DNA from: Guyanagaster necrorhizus
Taxonomy: Eukaryota > Basidiomycota > Agaricomycetes > Agaricales > Physalacriaceae
Assembly: GCF_019112545.1 (NCBI RefSeq)
Contig: NW_025064924.1
Span: 62,001 to 126,000 of the forward strand
Direction of reading: 5' to 3'
Length of the DNA stretch: 64,000 nucleotides
In this document: positions 34,560-45,249 of the stretch, piece after piece
Numbering within the stretch: the first letter of the stretch is position 1
How the letters are laid out: each line of letters opens with the position of its first letter
Made by a program: the position numbers and the translations under genes
The notes under the pieces: generated by a model
Database searches by the model: none
The model's input: only the letters and a program-made list of their open reading frames with translations
What the model was told of the DNA's origin: nothing

Positions 34560-35653
34560 CTAATGCGTTACCACGCCATCCCCCATGAGTGTAGACGCAT
34601 TCCAGCGAGTGGAGTCAACGCCAATAGTGATGTATCCAATAATGCCGTTGGCGTAATCCTCCCCATCCATAGGAATAACAGCCAACTCGGGGAACCATCC
34701 ATTAACGGACTCGGCTGCGTATATGGCATCCTCCGCGTTGGTGGTTCTCTCGATCTGGGTATGCGAAACGTATGGCTCATACGACATCAGATACTCCGAC
34801 AGATCATCCGACAAGAATATCTGACCCGTGTTGGCGGTGGTATCAGTCTTGACAGTCCCGTTAGACCGGAGTACCCAGTTTTGGTGAACCTGAGAATAAT
34901 TAGCCAGAGTTCTGTGCTGAAAAAGAGACAGATACCTGAACGTGAATATGCACGGTCCTCTGAACGTAAAATCCTGGGACGATTGTCTTCATCTCCATCA
35001 CGCCGTTAGCATCAGTGGGCCACATTCCTCGGAGGAAGGTGGTGTTGTCGGTGTGAAGATCGAAATTATCATTAACAATAGTATAGTTCAACTCCTCAAG
35101 CAGCTCTTCAAAAGGAGTATTGGGAGAGAGCTTGGTGAACGAGGAATATGATCCAGTGGCGTTGCAATGCCAAAGGTCGACAAGGACGTTCCTCATAGGC
35201 TCGCAGGTGTTGATCTCGATCACACCAATGTCCTACATTACAAGAGTCAGATATGCTTGATGTTGTGAATCAAGTTAAACGTACCAAGATCAGAGGGATA
35301 CCCGGCTGATCCTCGGTCATGTCCTGGCGCAGAGTCTGAGATACTTCCCAGATATACGGACCAGTGGTGGCCTCGGGGGTCAGAATGCAGGTCTCATTCT
35401 GAATGGTGGGGTAATACGGCGACTCTGTCGTGATGGTGACCGACGAATAGGTGTCACTTCGCTTGGTTAGGGCCTCGGCGCGTTTCTCTACGCGCCGCTT
35501 TTGCATCTCGCCGACATGGCGCGCACACTTGTTCGAGGCGAAGTCGCGACGGGCCAACTCCTTCTCTGAACGCTTGTTAGGCGCATGGGGGCCAGGATGA
35601 GCAGCGGCTACCAAAGCAAAGATGAAGACGGAACTGAGGATAGCGGTCTTCAT
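34560..35653 (-). CDS. Secreted intradiol ring-cleavage dioxygenase
   Basis: Fe(III) enzyme that opens catechol-type rings between the two hydroxyls; secreted forms are typical of plant-matter-degrading fungi. Three exons (35285-35653, 34936-35232, 34560-34889) give 331 residues. A signal peptide (MKTAILSSVFIFALVAAAHP) and a basic propeptide-like region lead into TTGPYIW, LVDLWHCNATGSYSSF with the first ligand Tyr, RGMWPTDANG, and GFYVQRTVHIHVQV with the second ligand Tyr and the two His. All four metal ligands are therefore present. The C-terminus is DSTRWNASTLMGDGVVTH. A TATA box lies at 35706-35712. Confidence 0.92.
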
Positions 35654-35705
35654 GGTCGCAATGAGTTGAGAGATGCGATGGAATGTATGCTGGGGGATTT
35701 GCGCG

Positions 35706-35712
35706 TTTTATA
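35706..35712 (-). promoter_or_regulatory. TATA box of the intradiol dioxygenase
   Basis: TATAAAA on the minus strand, about 53 bases before the ATG at 35653, with a short leader containing CATCTCTCAACTC. Confidence 0.6.
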
Positions 35713-35948
35713 GGCCGTGATTTTTTCTTTTATTTTCTACGATGAAAAATAAACGAGAAAATCAGTCCGTGCTTTCGCTCGTAGAATCGCCGAGGCAGTG
35801 CGCGGAGATTCGCCATCAGAGACGGCGGGTGGTGTATATCGTATGGAAGCCTACGGCTGTTATGCATGTTCAACGCGTCAGTATCCAATAAGAACCGGGT
35901 AAATTACCAATAAATCTCCCGAGGGATAGAATTGCAATATCACTTGCG

Positions 35949-36528
35949 TCAAGGGCAAAATCTATAGGACAGCTGAAAAAAAGGTTGAACAAGTGCGAGA
36001 GGGCGGGGGGGCATGAAGCCTCAAATGAGTATCTTACACGTGCGACTGAAACCTTGATATTTTTTGCCCAGGCGTTTTCTTGGCCAACGTAAAAATAGTC
36101 GCCTATTATTATTTTCCGGTCACTGGACGATGACGAAGGTGGGATAAGTCTCACGACGGGAAAGAGGAGAAAATACGCTGCTGTTGTTCAGCTGCTTGCT
36201 TGTTAGGATGAGATTGTAAAAACTCACGCTTTCACCCACGCGACGTCCCTGTAAGAGGGGGGAGGTCTAGGGTTGGCAGCATTGAGAATCTCCTGGAACC
36301 TAATATATGTGGTACAGCTGACCTCGCCGCTCCGTTTCTTCGGTGGTAGCGGCGGCCAGGACGTTGTAGGCAAACATCGACTCGGACGAAGAGTTGGCCA
36401 ATTTAGTTGGTCCGGCCTATATTCCTTGAGGAATGGAATTTCTACCCCTGCAAGGACGATCCCTGCGTGGGAAAAATAAATGCATGATTTGTAAAGATCA
36501 GAATCGTTTTGAAATCGTACCGTAGCCT
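35949..36528 (-). CDS. Small hypothetical protein (tentative model)
   Basis: Coding character is visible in one frame on the minus strand: GVEIPFLKEYRPDQLNWPTL, then EVSCTTYIRFQEILNAANPR and PPPSYRDVAWVKA before a GTGAGT donor. After a short intron comes SSDRKIIIGDYFYVGQENAW and KNIKVSVAR; a further intron gives a stop at 35949. The first exon and ATG could not be fixed; the model would start close to 36528, head to head with the RING gene. I recognise no family. The smooth run of residues and splice sites argues for a real gene. Confidence 0.4.
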
Positions 36529-36697
36529 ATGACGTATTCAAATACAATGCCAAGTAGCCTTCAAGCGGTCCGGACTTTTCCGCCGTTCCTTCGGCACAGG
36601 CCTCCAAATCCGGACATCTACCGCATTCTTGTTGGACAGCAACGCCGACGTCTGCAGGCAGCAAGGATACCAGGACAGCTCATGCCGCGAGCTCATC

Positions 36698-38791
36698 ATG
36701 CCGCTCATTATTCATGCTGCTAGTCAGTGCGACATCTGCTTCTCGACCTATGCGTGGGACCAGCCAGAGCAGGCGCCTCATGTTATTCCTTGTGGCCACA
36801 CTTTTTGCAAAGAGTATGGTTTGTTTTCTTCGACCAACGTTCGACTTATGTCTTGTACAGATGCTTGACGAACATCACCAGTATCACGAACAGACCGCCG
36901 ACGTGTCCCTTGTGCAGGAAAGGCTTCAAGCGGGATCCGGTGAAGCTTCGGAGGCTGCATGCGAACGGTCCCCCTGCAGACGAGCTGAAACATAACGATT
37001 TGTTAGAGAGATTGGTTCTTGCTTGGAAGCTGACGGATCCAGACCCGGAATTGCGCGCAGAGATTCAACAATTCCTCGACGGAAAGGACGAGAACCAGGC
37101 ATGTATCCGCTCTATTATCCTTGTCAAGCATCTGAACATCCACAGTATCGATCCCTTCGTAGCGCGCTTGAGGGAACGGACACGCTCCGAAAGCTGAGGT
37201 TCAAGTATGAAAAAACGAAGATCCTGATGCGGACCGCCACACAGAAGGTCAGGGCGAACCATACCGAAGATGAGAGGAACAAGGAATTCGAGGCCCTTTT
37301 AGTCAGTGAGAATGAGCAACTTCTTTCGTGCGTATTCCTTTTCTCCTTTCCTCAGTCATTCTGACCTCTTGATAGTCAGGTAATTCGGCTAAATTTTATG
37401 TTCAACACATAACAATACCATGTTTCCAGATGCGCAGATACCGAGATGAGGTCGATCACTTGCACCAACAACTTGCTATGGTCAATTCGTTCTTTGATGA
37501 TGGCCCGACCAAAGGCAAGGGAAAGGGAAAGCAAAGACCGAACCCTTTGCCGACTCCACCCCAGGACATTTTCCGACTACCCGAGTACCAAATCTTGAAC
37601 ACTCAACCGTCTTTACCTGCGAATGCGGGCACTAGCAATACGCAGGTTTATACGTCCGTATTGTCAAAGCTTTCGCAAGCAATCCAGCAAGCACAGAGCC
37701 AATACGATCCAGCTCTCGGAAGGCAGAACGTCATTGTCGGTGGCGCTCAACCAGAATCTCGTGTCACTATCCCTCCGGAACAGGAGTCTCACGAAGGACC
37801 CAATTTCCAAGGCGCGGGAAGGCTGATCGGGTATCTGCGAGGAGACGATGGTAGTTTCCATCATGGCTATTTCAATGAGCAGTCTCAAGCCGGACCTTCA
37901 AAACATCCGAATGTTTTACAGACTACTGAGTCGACAACGTCACTCTCGTCTATGAGCTTCGGAGCATCGTCTAGCTTGCGGCCGCATCAACGCAGCAATA
38001 CCTTTCCTCATGTCAGCTTTGACACTTCTAATTCCTCTCAACCCAGCACCGAAAATTCTGTTCCAAGGACTCATCCTCATACATCTGTCGCGAATTCTCG
38101 AGCAGGGGGTCGCACCACCACCTCCCAGCTGGTCACTGGATCTACTCGTTCTGGATCCTCTATCGCCGAGCCGTCTGAGCAGCCCCAATTATCTCAGGGC
38201 GCTTCGCAACAACATAATGCTAGGGCACACGGAACAACAGCTCGGAGGCGAAATTTCAACACGGGAATGCGAGTGCTTCTTGAAGAGCACCCCGCACCCC
38301 TTGCCCCAGACAATATCTCTATTGTGTCATGGGGGACATCAGCACATTCAGATGGTAGCTCTTTGCGTAGCATGAATCTTCTGTCCTCCTTCTTTGCAGG
38401 TTCCCCTGGTGCACCCGGGTCGTACGTCGTGCCTGTAGGAGACCCGAGCGCGTTTTTGCCTCTTCGAAATCCAGTGCGCGAGGAAGAGGGCGGTGTTTTG
38501 TCGCCTTTGGACGTGGAATGGATTCCTCAAACGAGGCCTGCCCCGCGTGGACGCCATCGACGTCTTTCCTCCGCCCCGAATCTTCCTTCAGCTTCGCGAG
38601 CGACGGTCAGGCCCACGTCGGAGGAAGGTCTTGGTCGGAGGGGATTAGTTGATGAGACGGAAGAAGAACACGATAACGCGTTGGGCCTGGTGGATTTGAG
38701 GAGGCGGGAGGATTCGCCATTTATTGCCCAGCCCACGCCGATGGTGCCTGCAGCGCATTTCCTCAGATCGTTCAGCCACCAAGGAGCATGA
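36698..38791 (+). CDS. RING-finger coiled-coil protein, paralogue 2
   Basis: Four exons (36698-36813, 36861-37098, 37146-37331, 37430-38791) join in phase to 633 residues. The RING is C3HC4: CDIC, CGHTFCKEC and CPLC, with the second pair joined across intron 1. A helical section follows (residues about 95-230, including DELKHNDLLERLVLAWKLTD and LRKLRFKYEKTKILMRTATQ), then about 400 Ser/Pro/Gly-rich, probably disordered residues. Intron 2 (37099-37145) starts GC rather than GT: only GCATGT...CACAG keeps the frame into YRSLRSALEG. Likely a ubiquitin ligase by the RING, substrate unknown. The start may lie upstream, since the frame stays open to 36629 without an ATG. Confidence 0.78.
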
Positions 38792-39520
38792 TTCTCTCTC
38801 TCTCTTTTTTTTTTTTCTCCATCTCCGGGATACTCTTTACAAGTCGTTAGTTACTTTACCATCGCTGTCGCTCAAACACTACCATCCGGAACATTCAGTC
38901 AGTCGCTTGCACATCACATTGCTTTGTATCCATCGTCTTTCCCGTGTCAGAGGGAAATAGTAATACCTGCTCTATCGTATATGCAAATAATAAAAACATA
39001 CTAGACTAATTCATGTGTCTCGATGACTAATCCATTGTGTTCGAGGTCAGAAGGACGCATCTCGCGACAGTCATCGATTTCCTGGAAATCACTGAGGATG
39101 GAGTGAAAACTCAACTAGTGACAGTAATTTCCGGGTTGCAGATAGATTTGTGGCCTTAGGCTTTAGACAATTAATGTGCTCGGTAAGATGAAAAAAACGT
39201 GCCCATTGCCGAACTTGGAGTACGGTCCAGCCCTGATTACAGCGTCAATTTAGCCGTGTGCCTATGTGGTTGGCGGATCAGAAAGACGTTCAGGCAAGGA
39301 TTGTGAACTTCTGTGAACTGGTTCATATGGCTTACTTGTGAATAGTGCCGATTATGCAGTTATCGCCGTGAATCTTTCTAGTACGGAATAGCTAACGCTA
39401 GCAAAAATAAAGAATCGACTTGTCATTCTAATGGAGAGAAATCATGTTACAATACATATACAGTACATCCTCCGAGTCTTAAGTAATCAACAGTCCATGA
39501 TACACAATAGCTCTAAACCG
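38792..39520. other. Intergenic region between convergent genes
   Basis: Begins with a CT/T-run (38790-38818) in the RING gene 3' region. The remainder is AT-rich with no frame of note; it contains the 3' ends of two convergent genes. Confidence 0.5.
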
Positions 39521-40730
39521 TTAAGTAAGAGAATCTAAAGCAGCCGTCGTCAATTTCGAGATATCAATAAACGCATCAAACAACGCTGGAACGATAAAAG
39601 GAGCCCTGCACTCCCGCCGAATGTCCATCAGCACCATCTCACACTCGATCCTCTGCTTCCTCTCTGTGTCGATTTCCAGCTCAAATTCGTCTCGGAATAC
39701 TGTTGGGTAACGCGCGTAAGCGAAGGAAGAAAGGATTGAAGGGACATACGGAAATCAGGCTCAGGGATAGTCGGTGCTCCCATGTGTTGGAGCTTCTCTC
39801 TGATCCTTTTCTGCCGTGCAGCAAGGAATTTCATCTCTTCGTTAAGCAACCCAAGCTCATGCAGCAGGGAGGACTCATCGTCACTGAATGCGCTTCCAGT
39901 ACGAGATCTCTTGGCTGGCGGTGGCGGTGGCGGCGACACCGAGCGAGAGGTTCGTTTGCCGATTACGATCTGAGGGGTGCCCATGTTAGCAAATATCATA
40001 AAAGAATGATATTAACTTACAGATGACTCTCCTTCCACTGGAGTGGAGTATAAGACAGGACTCTGGGGTCCTGAGTGTATGTCTAGTTGATCAAGACATG
40101 GAACGGCAATCTCAGACATGATTGCTGGACAGTCTGATCCTGTGTATTGAGGATATGATGTGCCCATCTGTACTACTTGGGTTAAATTCGATACAGATGG
40201 TCCGCTGAGTCGTGATTCATCCAAAGCGCTCTCCGGGATGGGTGTCGAATGAGGGATGTTAATGAGGTCTTGAGGAGGTATTGAGGTAGGAACACGACCC
40301 ATAACGGGGAATTGCATAGGCGGAGGCGGACGATGGAGTTTTTTGTCTGACCTGGTCAAAATCAGTAAAGAGCACCAAACATGGCAAGGAACTCACACGG
40401 GCTTCAAGGTTATCTTCGAGCTATCAATAAATGATGAGACAAGGGAACGGCGTGGATGTGTATGGCATACTTACATTCTCTGCTTGTATAACTGTTCTTG
40501 CGAAATGCTTGCTATTTTTCTCTTCAGAACTTCATGGAATTGCTATAGTGAAGGAGGTAAGATGCAGAATGAGAAGATATACAGGCAAACAGACATACCC
40601 CGCCCTGTTCTCTTTTCCAAAAAAACTTGACAATACCCCCCGCTGGTATAGTCAGAGAAGACTCTGGGGGTTCAGGGAAGCCAAGAGACTTCAAATCCTG
40701 TCGAAGAGCTCTGACAGCGGTCTTGGTCAT
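39521..40730 (-). CDS. Hypothetical protein with short coiled coil
   Basis: A multi-exon model. MTKTAVRALRQDLKSLGFPE begins at 40730, with KFFWKREQGG before an intron near 40600. Middle exons around 40359-40022 carry Pro/Ser-rich sequence (MQFPVMGRVPTSIPPQDL, GSDCPAIMSEIAVPCLDQLD). Then comes IVIGKRTSRSVSPPPPPPAK, a basic Pro-rich nuclear-signal-like stretch, then a coiled coil (LLHELGLLNEEMKFLAARQK) and a last exon ending SKLTTAALDSLT at 39521. No named family. An upstream in-frame ATG at 40808 is possible. The basic and disordered composition suggests a nuclear protein, but this is inference. Confidence 0.55.
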
Positions 40731-41184
40731 TTTTGGACCAGGAGTGAAGGTGGCAGCTCTTGGAGGAAGATAAAGAACGCGAACAATAAGAAGGACCGAG
40801 TGAGTCATGGTTCAAGGTGTACGTAGTTACGGAGAAACCAAGGGAATAATTCGAGTCCCGGTGTAAGTGAGAGGAACACTAAAGGTAGCTGACTGCAGCT
40901 ATAGACACAAAGATAACAAGCGAACGGTGGTGGTACTAAGAGACATGATGTTAGACAGAATGTTGAACATTCGGTCAATGTCGGTCCGATGTGGCAGCGG
41001 CATGATTCGGCATTGACCGCAAGAGGATAGGCTCTATGGACTATAGAAGTACACACGTAAGTACTGGCAGCGAGTATTGAAGAGCTGCTCCTTGGTGTGA
41101 CTAGGAAAATAGTTGCAGGTCCTTATCGCAAAGCGATACACAGAGCGGCTGTGACCGTACTCTTTACTAGCTCGAACAAAGAGA
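40731..41184. other. Spacer between hypothetical gene and right HMG arm
   Basis: 454 bases with no gene seen. It is unrelated to the sequence flanking the left arm (31467 onward), which fixes the right-arm boundary at 41185. Confidence 0.6.
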
Positions 41185-41520
41185 CAAATCCACGAAAACC
41201 GTAATGGGCGCGCAGACAAAGGCTCGAGACTTTGGCACCAATTTCGAGACCATAAATGGAATGCCGACCGTACGCCGAGATAACGCCAAAAACACAAGTT
41301 GGGCAACCGAATGACACATCTCTCTCACGTACACTTTCAACCCATAAAAGGGGATTCCCAGATACAACCAGTGTCGCCACAGGGTCCTGCAGGATGGTGT
41401 CAAAAGAGCAGCGAAAAATGAGGGCCCCCCACTGCAACTTCCCCAGTTCTACGACGACCACACGTCCTACAGACGTACAGCACCTCATCCTCCTCGTTTA
41501 CCGCAAAAAAACGCGTCGTT

Positions 41521-42559
41521 ATGGCTCACTCTCTGTCCGCGTACACGACGAATGACAGTCAGTACTCACTCAATGCTATTATACCTGTTTCTGACTCCTT
41601 TTTCAATGCTTAGAAGTGCACTTGAGTGGCATCTTGACCCAATCTGATACTCCGTCTACGGATGGGTCGACGCCCGTCTCTTCTTGTGGGTCCTCTACTC
41701 CTACCACGGAGTCAGATGGATGTCACGTACCCCGTCCACCGAATTGCTTCATGATATTCCGATCCGAATTTTTGGCGCTTCACAGTGACGAGACGCAGAC
41801 AAAAGCTAGCAAATTGGCTGGGGCGGCGTGGAGAAAGCTCCCCAAGGAGAGGAAGGACCATTACAAGGAGCTTGCGAAGGACAGGAAGGAGGATCATGCG
41901 CGTGCGCATCCTGGCTACAAGTACAAGCCTCGTCGCTCTAAACGGGGGAAGAAAGCAGATGGACGCAAGAAAGTCAAAGCGCAAATCAACCGCCTGGATG
42001 CGCAGAGTTTCTACGAGCCTCCTCCGATCGCGAATCCGACGGTGCCTGAGGTTCTCCAGTCCCTTGGCCTCGTTTCGGCCTCCGTCGTAGAGTCGAATCA
42101 GTCTTTTGGGACGAATGGAAACGAAATCGTCTTCGACTTCGCTGCGATACAGGTTATGGGGGCAGCTCCGACCGTCTACGATACTGCACCTCCTTCTGCG
42201 CATCCCTTTTCCCGGCTTGATATCTCTCAGATTGAAGCATCCGATGCTTATTTCCCCCACATCGCGACCGATAGCGGAGTATCCGTGCCGTATAACGATG
42301 ATGTTTGTTATTATTCTACCCTCACCAAAATTCGTTCGCTCATGCTCACTCACAGTCTTCTTGGATGGATACCCTGTATGGATTTAATGGAAGCCTAAAT
42401 AATGAATGGGATCCTCAGTCGAACCTGATTTCGGCTACGATGGATTACCTCGACCGCGCTGCTGATAACCCTTTGCATTATCTCTCACTTCCGGACTCCT
42501 TGTCTTCTATGACAAGTGATGGTGGCGCCGGTCTTTTCAACTTGTTCGAGTCATACTAA
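41521..42559 (+). CDS. HMG-box transcription factor (MATA_HMG-like), right copy
   Basis: Exons 41521-41557, 41614-42302 and 42356-42559 join to 309 residues: MAHSLSAYTTND, then KVHLSGILTQSD, the HMG box from RPPNCFMIF, the basic tail, and the C-terminal WMDTLYGFNGSLNNEW to LFESY. The frame, splice sites and box residues are all intact, so both copies look functional. It carries 336 bases of upstream sequence shared with the left copy, beyond which the promoters differ. The two genes could therefore share a core promoter but differ in distal control. Changes relative to the left copy are few and outside the HMG box (V for L, L for F, P for S, Y for C). Confidence 0.85.
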
Positions 42560-42922
42560 TACGATTCTGTAGTTTATTTACATCGCCCAACGATTATCAT
42601 ATGTACAACGAAAGTATGTATTTATAGTTTCCTGGAGATACTACGAAGAGCCTACTGCATGTAACAAAATCTCGTTGACTTGACCCACTCACCACATTAA
42701 TGTATTACGCGCTTGCCATTCTTCCCAACTAGTATGGAAAGGTATTCCCCAAGCCTCTTCTGCGTTGGACAAGATCGATGTCACAGCAGTCCTGATATCA
42801 ATAACTTGACCAGAGGCCGCCGATAAGGAACGAAGAAAAAGTATATGCATGAATCAGTAAATATGTAAATTGTATGGATGTCAGTATGCAATGTCAGATA
42901 TAACTCAATCGTTCTCATCTTC

Positions 42923-43137
42923 TCAAAATAATGTCCGCCCGAATGGATGAACCAGATTTCCATCGCTACGGCGCCCTCCGTTTCCGATAAAGCTACCATG
43001 ATCCTGATCTAGCACACCTATTGACGACTCTGGAATAGTGTAGAGCGACCTCTTCAAGAATTTCGAAGAGGTGACGAAGGCCAATTTAGACGAAAAAAGA
43101 CGACGAGGGCTGGCACGCGGCTGAGGTTGTGACCGCG
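42923..43137 (-). pseudogene. 3' fragment of the GLGLG gene
   Basis: Copy of the last 71 codons of the gene at 28558-29733, carried along by the right HMG arm and cut off at its edge. It has no start, promoter or upstream exons. Confidence 0.85.
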
Positions 43138-43786
43138 AAAACAGTGGCAGCGAGCTTACTTAGATGTAGGCGAAGCTGCTACCAAAGATATCAATCGAGA
43201 ATTTATGAAATGGTGTGTGTGCGGATCGTGAAGAAGAACTGGGTGAGTCCAGAATGATGGGTCTACACTCATTTATTCATGTTCCAATTAGCAGCGTGGT
43301 GGGCATCTGGGTATGTCGCGGAGACGACATCGACCTTGACGACCCATTCAGCTGAATATCGAGGTATTGCATTTTCCCGCTCTTGTTACCACCTTGTTTC
43401 GTATCATTCCACTGTACCCCGATCAATCGCTATAATTATGTTTTGCAACTCGGTGTTCTATAATTTTTTTTTACAGCAAGCAAAGCATCAGATCACTCAG
43501 CAGATGGGTAAGGGTGCCATGTCCTATGCTAGACGACGACGAGAGTCCTTATAGCTCTACCCATCCTTGCATCCATGCCACATCGAATGGTTCTTTAACT
43601 GTGACAATTGGTTTTCGTACACGACAAGGCTCTGGTGAAGATCTCAAGGAGATACAGACTGTATTTTCACGGTATGACAGCCTCATGGTGGACAAGTATC
43701 TGTATTACATTGTCAAAGGTCAGACGGCGCCAAAGTGGAGACCGGCCCGATTAGGATTTCAGAGTGCTTCCCATTTCAATCTTTGA
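43138..43786 (+). pseudogene. Possible gene remnant cut by the right arm
   Basis: Directly after the breakpoint a coding-like run reads AYLDVGEAATKDINREFMKW. Further patches with plausible introns follow (SGYVAETTSTLTTHSAEYR; SKASDHSAD; then SPYSSTHPCIHATSNGSL and DLKEIQTVFSRYDSLMVDKY ending at 43786). No family was recognised and no start is visible. It may be the 3' part of a gene truncated by insertion of the repeat arm, or a short gene starting near 43526. A solo LTR begins 13 bases after its stop. Confidence 0.35.
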
Positions 43787-43798
43787 AGCGTCTAGCTG

Positions 43799-44015
43799 TG
43801 TTGGGATTTTGCTGGAAAGTTCTAGAAAGGGCAATCCGGCATCATGCCGAGAGTTGATGAGTAAGCCCGAGAGAAAGAGAAAGTTGTAGTAAATTCTAGA
43901 TACAAGCCTGGAGAGTATAAATACAAGCTCTGTAGGAGCTGCAGAATAAGGAGTTCATACCATCTGGCCTTACCAGCCTGGAGTCTACCCTGCGCAACAC
44001 CGAGGATTTCCAACA
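43799..44015 (+). mobile_element. Solo LTR, copy 1
   Basis: 217 bases beginning TGTTGG and ending CCAACA, the TG...CA inverted ends of LTR elements, flanked by the perfect five-base direct repeat AGCTG (43794-43798 and 44016-44020). It contains a TATAAATA promoter box at the middle. No internal retrotransposon genes lie on either side, so it is the product of LTR-LTR recombination. A second member of the same length lies at 62683. Confidence 0.92.
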
Positions 44016-44424
44016 AGCTGGAACCGTAGGGCTACCTATCGCAATGATGGAGGGTCGCTGAGAATTTGAGAATCACGTCTGTGTGTCAGTGGATTCCACC
44101 AGAAAGTATTCAGGGTTGAAGGTAACCAAAAAAGTACCCGCTCCGCTTTCTTTGTACCCTTCATATACTATCCGAAAGATAGCAACAGGCAGCGACCACG
44201 TCCTTCCACCGCAACGCTCTTCACTTATAACAGGACTTATTTTCCTTTTTCATACTGGTTCCCTCTCCACACTTCGTGCTTTGATTCGGAACCCCGCCTT
44301 TCTGCAGCATGTTTGTGGGTTTGGACAAAGAAATAACGACAAGTGATGATAACGCCACTCAATAAAATTCTTGCATATATAGGCCTCCTTATGTTTAACT
44401 AGGTTCCTCCCAAGCTCCCCCATC

Positions 44425-44955
44425 ATGGCTGATAACCCTGATTTTCTTGTCGAAGCTCTGAAGTACGTTTTTCTCCTCCCTTCCGGCAACTTGTATTTCT
44501 TACCTATTGTCCATCTAAGAAACACAGAATTGACACCGGAGCAATGGAGTACCATTTACGACGCGTATGTTCCAGTGCTTGACCTCTATTCTGGCTGAAA
44601 ACTCACTTGATGGATTTAAAGTTGTGACCAATGCCTAAAGATCATCGGCGATTCTTTATCTTCATCTTCACAATCCTCGACTTTCATAATCTCCACGCCA
44701 TCGAACGTCGAACGTGCAATGTATTCTGGATCTAGCTCTACAGTTGTTGTCCCTTCCATGCTGCACCTCAGTTCTAGTAGCCCCATAATTTCAGATCCCA
44801 TCGCATTCAATAATCTGAAGCGAAAGCTCCAAGAAATTCAAGAATCTGCTAGCAACGAGTCGATAACTTTTCCGCATCTTGATCGTGCAATCAAAGCGTA
44901 CACGAGTGGCCAGAGTCGTGGTTTTGTGTCATCTGCTTCGAAAGCAGCTACCTAA
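44425..44955 (+). CDS. Small hypothetical protein
   Basis: Three exons (44425-44462, 44520-44564, 44622-44955) join in phase to 138 residues. The N-terminus MADNPDFLVEALKNTELTPE and QWSTIYDACDQCLKIIGDSL is helical; a Ser-rich middle is followed by a second helix, NNLKRKLQEIQESASN, and a polar C-terminus ending SSASKAAT. No signal peptide or membrane segment. I do not recognise a family. It lies 410 bases after the solo LTR. Confidence 0.5.
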
Positions 44956-45249
44956 TATTCGAACGAACCTGCAAATTCCCGTTTACAACCTACACGTCGG
45001 GTACCTAGGGATGAGGTACATTTGCCCCGTACTTTTCAGTTTTGCCTCTCACAACTGCCTATTGACCATTAGGCGTCTTGTAATTGGTTGTGAAAAAAGG
45101 ACTAAAGCCCCCTGAACAATTTGACATGCCAGATAAAACTGTATCTGTTGTGATTTTCTCCGTTGTATCAAACCTTTTACTGTTGTTCTTCTTCATAATA
45201 TTATCCATCCCGTATCGGAAACGTGGCAACTACAAATATATCACTTTTA

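Larger units (their letters stand above)
41185..43137 (-). repeat. Right arm of the young HMG inverted duplication
   Basis: 1953 bases complementary to 29519-31466, about 1 percent different by eye. At the 43137 end it breaks off inside a copied exon of the gene at 28558, so this arm is the derived copy. Confidence 0.9.
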
